The position numbers and the translations under genes are program-made. Positions 12,614 through 13,975 of a stretch of 13,975 nt of DNA are shown here, in pieces. The number at the start of each line of letters is the position of its first letter. Position 1 is the stretch's first letter. Origin of the DNA: CAYXDR01 sp046498185. Its GTDB lineage: Bacteria; Desulfobacterota; DSM-4660; Desulfatiglandales; Desulfatiglandaceae. The stretch lies in NCBI GenBank assembly GCA_046498185.1, contig JAWOBE010000235.1:1-13975 (forward strand). Reading direction: 5' to 3'. Below the pieces are notes generated by a model. That model worked only from the letters and a program-made list of their open reading frames with translations. It made no database searches and was not told where the DNA came from.

Positions 12614-13975
12614 ATGGAGTGCAAACTGGTGCCATCGGTCTGTTCCTATTGTGGAACGGGCTGCGGAGTTTTGTTTGAGGTGATCGACAACGAGATCGTC
12701 GGCACGCTGCCGATGAAGACGCATCCTGTCAATGAAGGCAAGCTGTGCATAAAGGGGTGGAATCTTCACGAACATGTCAACAGCATATTGCGGCTCAAGC
12801 AGCCCCTGGTCAAAACCTTCGGCCGGTTTATGAAAACGGACTGGGACGAAGCAATCCGGCTTACCGCTGACCGGTTCAAAGAGATTATAGCCGAACATGG
12901 GCCGGACAGCATCGGGGTGCTGGTGTCGGCGAAGATGACCAATGAAGAAAACTATCTTGCCCAGAAATTCGCTCGCGCCGTGATCGGAACGAACAACGTC
13001 GATCACTGTGCACGCCTCTGACACGCGTCGACGGTGGCAGGTCTTGCCGCCGCGTTCGGCAGCGGAGCCATGACCAATTCCGTGGCTGACATCGAAGATG
13101 CAGGCTGCATTTTTATAATCGGTTCCAATACCACGGCCTGTCATCCTCTGATCGCAAGAAGGGTGATACGTGCCAAGGAAAAGGGGGCGAAGCTGATCGT
13201 CGCCGATCCTAGAAACATACAGCTGTCACGCTTCGCCGATATCGCCGTAAATCACCGGCTGGGAAGTGATGTGGCTCTTTTGAACGGCATGATGCATGTC
13301 ATCATCAAAAACGGCTGGCATGCCGCGGACTACATATCCGCACGCACCGAAGACTACGAGGCGCTGGAAAAAACCGTGAGCGCCTATACCCCCGATAAGG
13401 TACGCACCATAACCGGGGTGGAGCCGAAGGATCTCGAAGAAATGGCCCGGCTGTATGCGACCAATCCGCCGGGAAGCCTTCTATACGCGATGGGGATAAC
13501 TCAGCATACCACCGGGGTGGATAATGTAAAATCCTGTTGCAACCTCGCGATGCTTTGTGGCTATGTCGGGGTGCACGGCGGAGGTGTCAACCCGCTCAGA
13601 GGACAGAACAATGTACAGGGAGCCTGTGATATGGGAGGGCTTCCCAATGTTTTCACGGGTTACCAGCCTGTGGCCGACGACGCCGTCCGTAAAAAGTTCT
13701 CGGACGCCTGGAGCGCGGATCTACCTGCGACACCAGGCCTGACCATAACCGATATGGTCCCTGCGATGCTGGAAGGTAAACTCAAGGGACTTTATGTAAT
13801 CGGTGAAAATCCGAAATTGAGCGATCCGGACTGGAACCACTTCAATCACGCGCTGAAAAATTTGGACTTCCTGGTGGTCCAGGAACTTTTCCTGTCGGAG
13901 ACCGCGCAGGTGGCCGATGTTGTATTCGCCGGGGCATCGGTGGCTGAAAGGGAGGGGACATTCACCAACACCGAA
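12614..13975 (+). CDS. fdhA: Formate dehydrogenase catalytic subunit, selenocysteine-containing (3' end outside window)
   Basis: 454 codons are visible and the frame is open at the window end. Family members are about 680 aa or more. N-terminal 4Fe-4S motif C10/C13/C17 and C45 (CSYCGTGC, GKLCIKG) with K47, the lysine between cluster and metal site in FdhH. UGA at 13019-13021 gives Sec136 in DHCARL-U-HASTVAGL, the Mo/W ligand with catalytic H137. Further motifs are IIGSNTTACHP, GGVNPLRGQNNVQGACDMG and EREGTFTNTE of the molybdopterin-guanine-dinucleotide enzyme family. It oxidises formate to CO2, or runs in reverse. The start is preceded by AAAGGAG at 6-bp spacing. No Tat signal or NuoG-like ferredoxin extension is present at the N terminus, so it is cytoplasmic and relies on separate electron-carrier subunits, namely the genes upstream. 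Confidence 0.96.
13019..13051 (+). promoter_or_regulatory. fdhA UGA(Sec136) codon and SECIS hairpin
   Basis: UGA at 13019-13021. Stem GGTGGCA (13033-13039), loop GGTCT (13040-13044), stem TGCCGCC (13045-13051): seven pairs with one G-U, plus a possible C13032-G13052 pair. The loop GGUCU and its distance of 18 nt from the UGA match the E. coli fdhF SECIS as I know it. This is the clearest of the three SECIS elements. Confidence 0.85.

Overview
The window looks like chromosomal DNA from an anaerobic bacterium, most likely a sulfate-reducing or syntrophic member of the Desulfobacterota. This is inferred from gene content: a long HdrA, MvhD, a soluble formate dehydrogenase, a sigma54 activator and in-frame UGA codons with bacterial-type SECIS hairpins. 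No marker gene is present to fix the taxonomy.

Left part (1-3541), accessory or housekeeping genes. A possible fragment of a leftward gene lies at the edge (1-49). It is followed by a leftward flavodoxin-like gene (241-687), a divergent intergenic region with palindromes, two small FMN-binding split-barrel (pyridoxamine-phosphate-oxidase-like) genes (916-1353, 1572-1946) and a 14-TM-type DHA2 MFS exporter (2114-3541). The gaps hold palindromic and short-period repeats.

Middle part (3762-8041), signalling. An NtrC-type sigma54 activator (3762-5165) ends at a likely terminator. A 575-bp gene-free region follows, holding two copies of CGTATA-N6-TATACG, a 10-bp inverted repeat and a near-canonical sigma54 -24/-12 promoter (GG-N10-GC at 5649-5662). 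Downstream come a response regulator with an unusual C-terminal domain (5741-6427), a soluble GAF-histidine kinase (6435-7676) and a stand-alone receiver (7673-8041). The kinase and receiver genes overlap by 4 bp.

Right part (8118-13975), the metabolic module: hdrA (1013 aa), mvhD (150 aa), an FrhB/FdhB-like iron-sulfur protein (271 aa) and fdhA (5' part only, cut by the window end). Three of these four genes contain one in-frame UGA, each at a position where relatives carry a redox-active or metal-ligand Cys/Sec: U65 in HdrA, U69 in MvhD and U136 in FdhA. Each UGA is followed 18-22 nt later by the apical loop of a hairpin fitting the bacterial SECIS pattern. Conventional ORF calling would split all three genes.

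Proposed working model (inference): formate is oxidised at the Mo/W-Sec site of FdhA. Electrons pass through the FdhB-like protein and MvhD to the flavin of HdrA, where they may be bifurcated or confurcated between ferredoxin and another carrier. The same trio (FdhA, VhuD/MvhD, HdrA) is known as selenoproteins in Methanococcus. Here it occurs as one bacterial operon, apparently under sigma54 and phosphorelay control.
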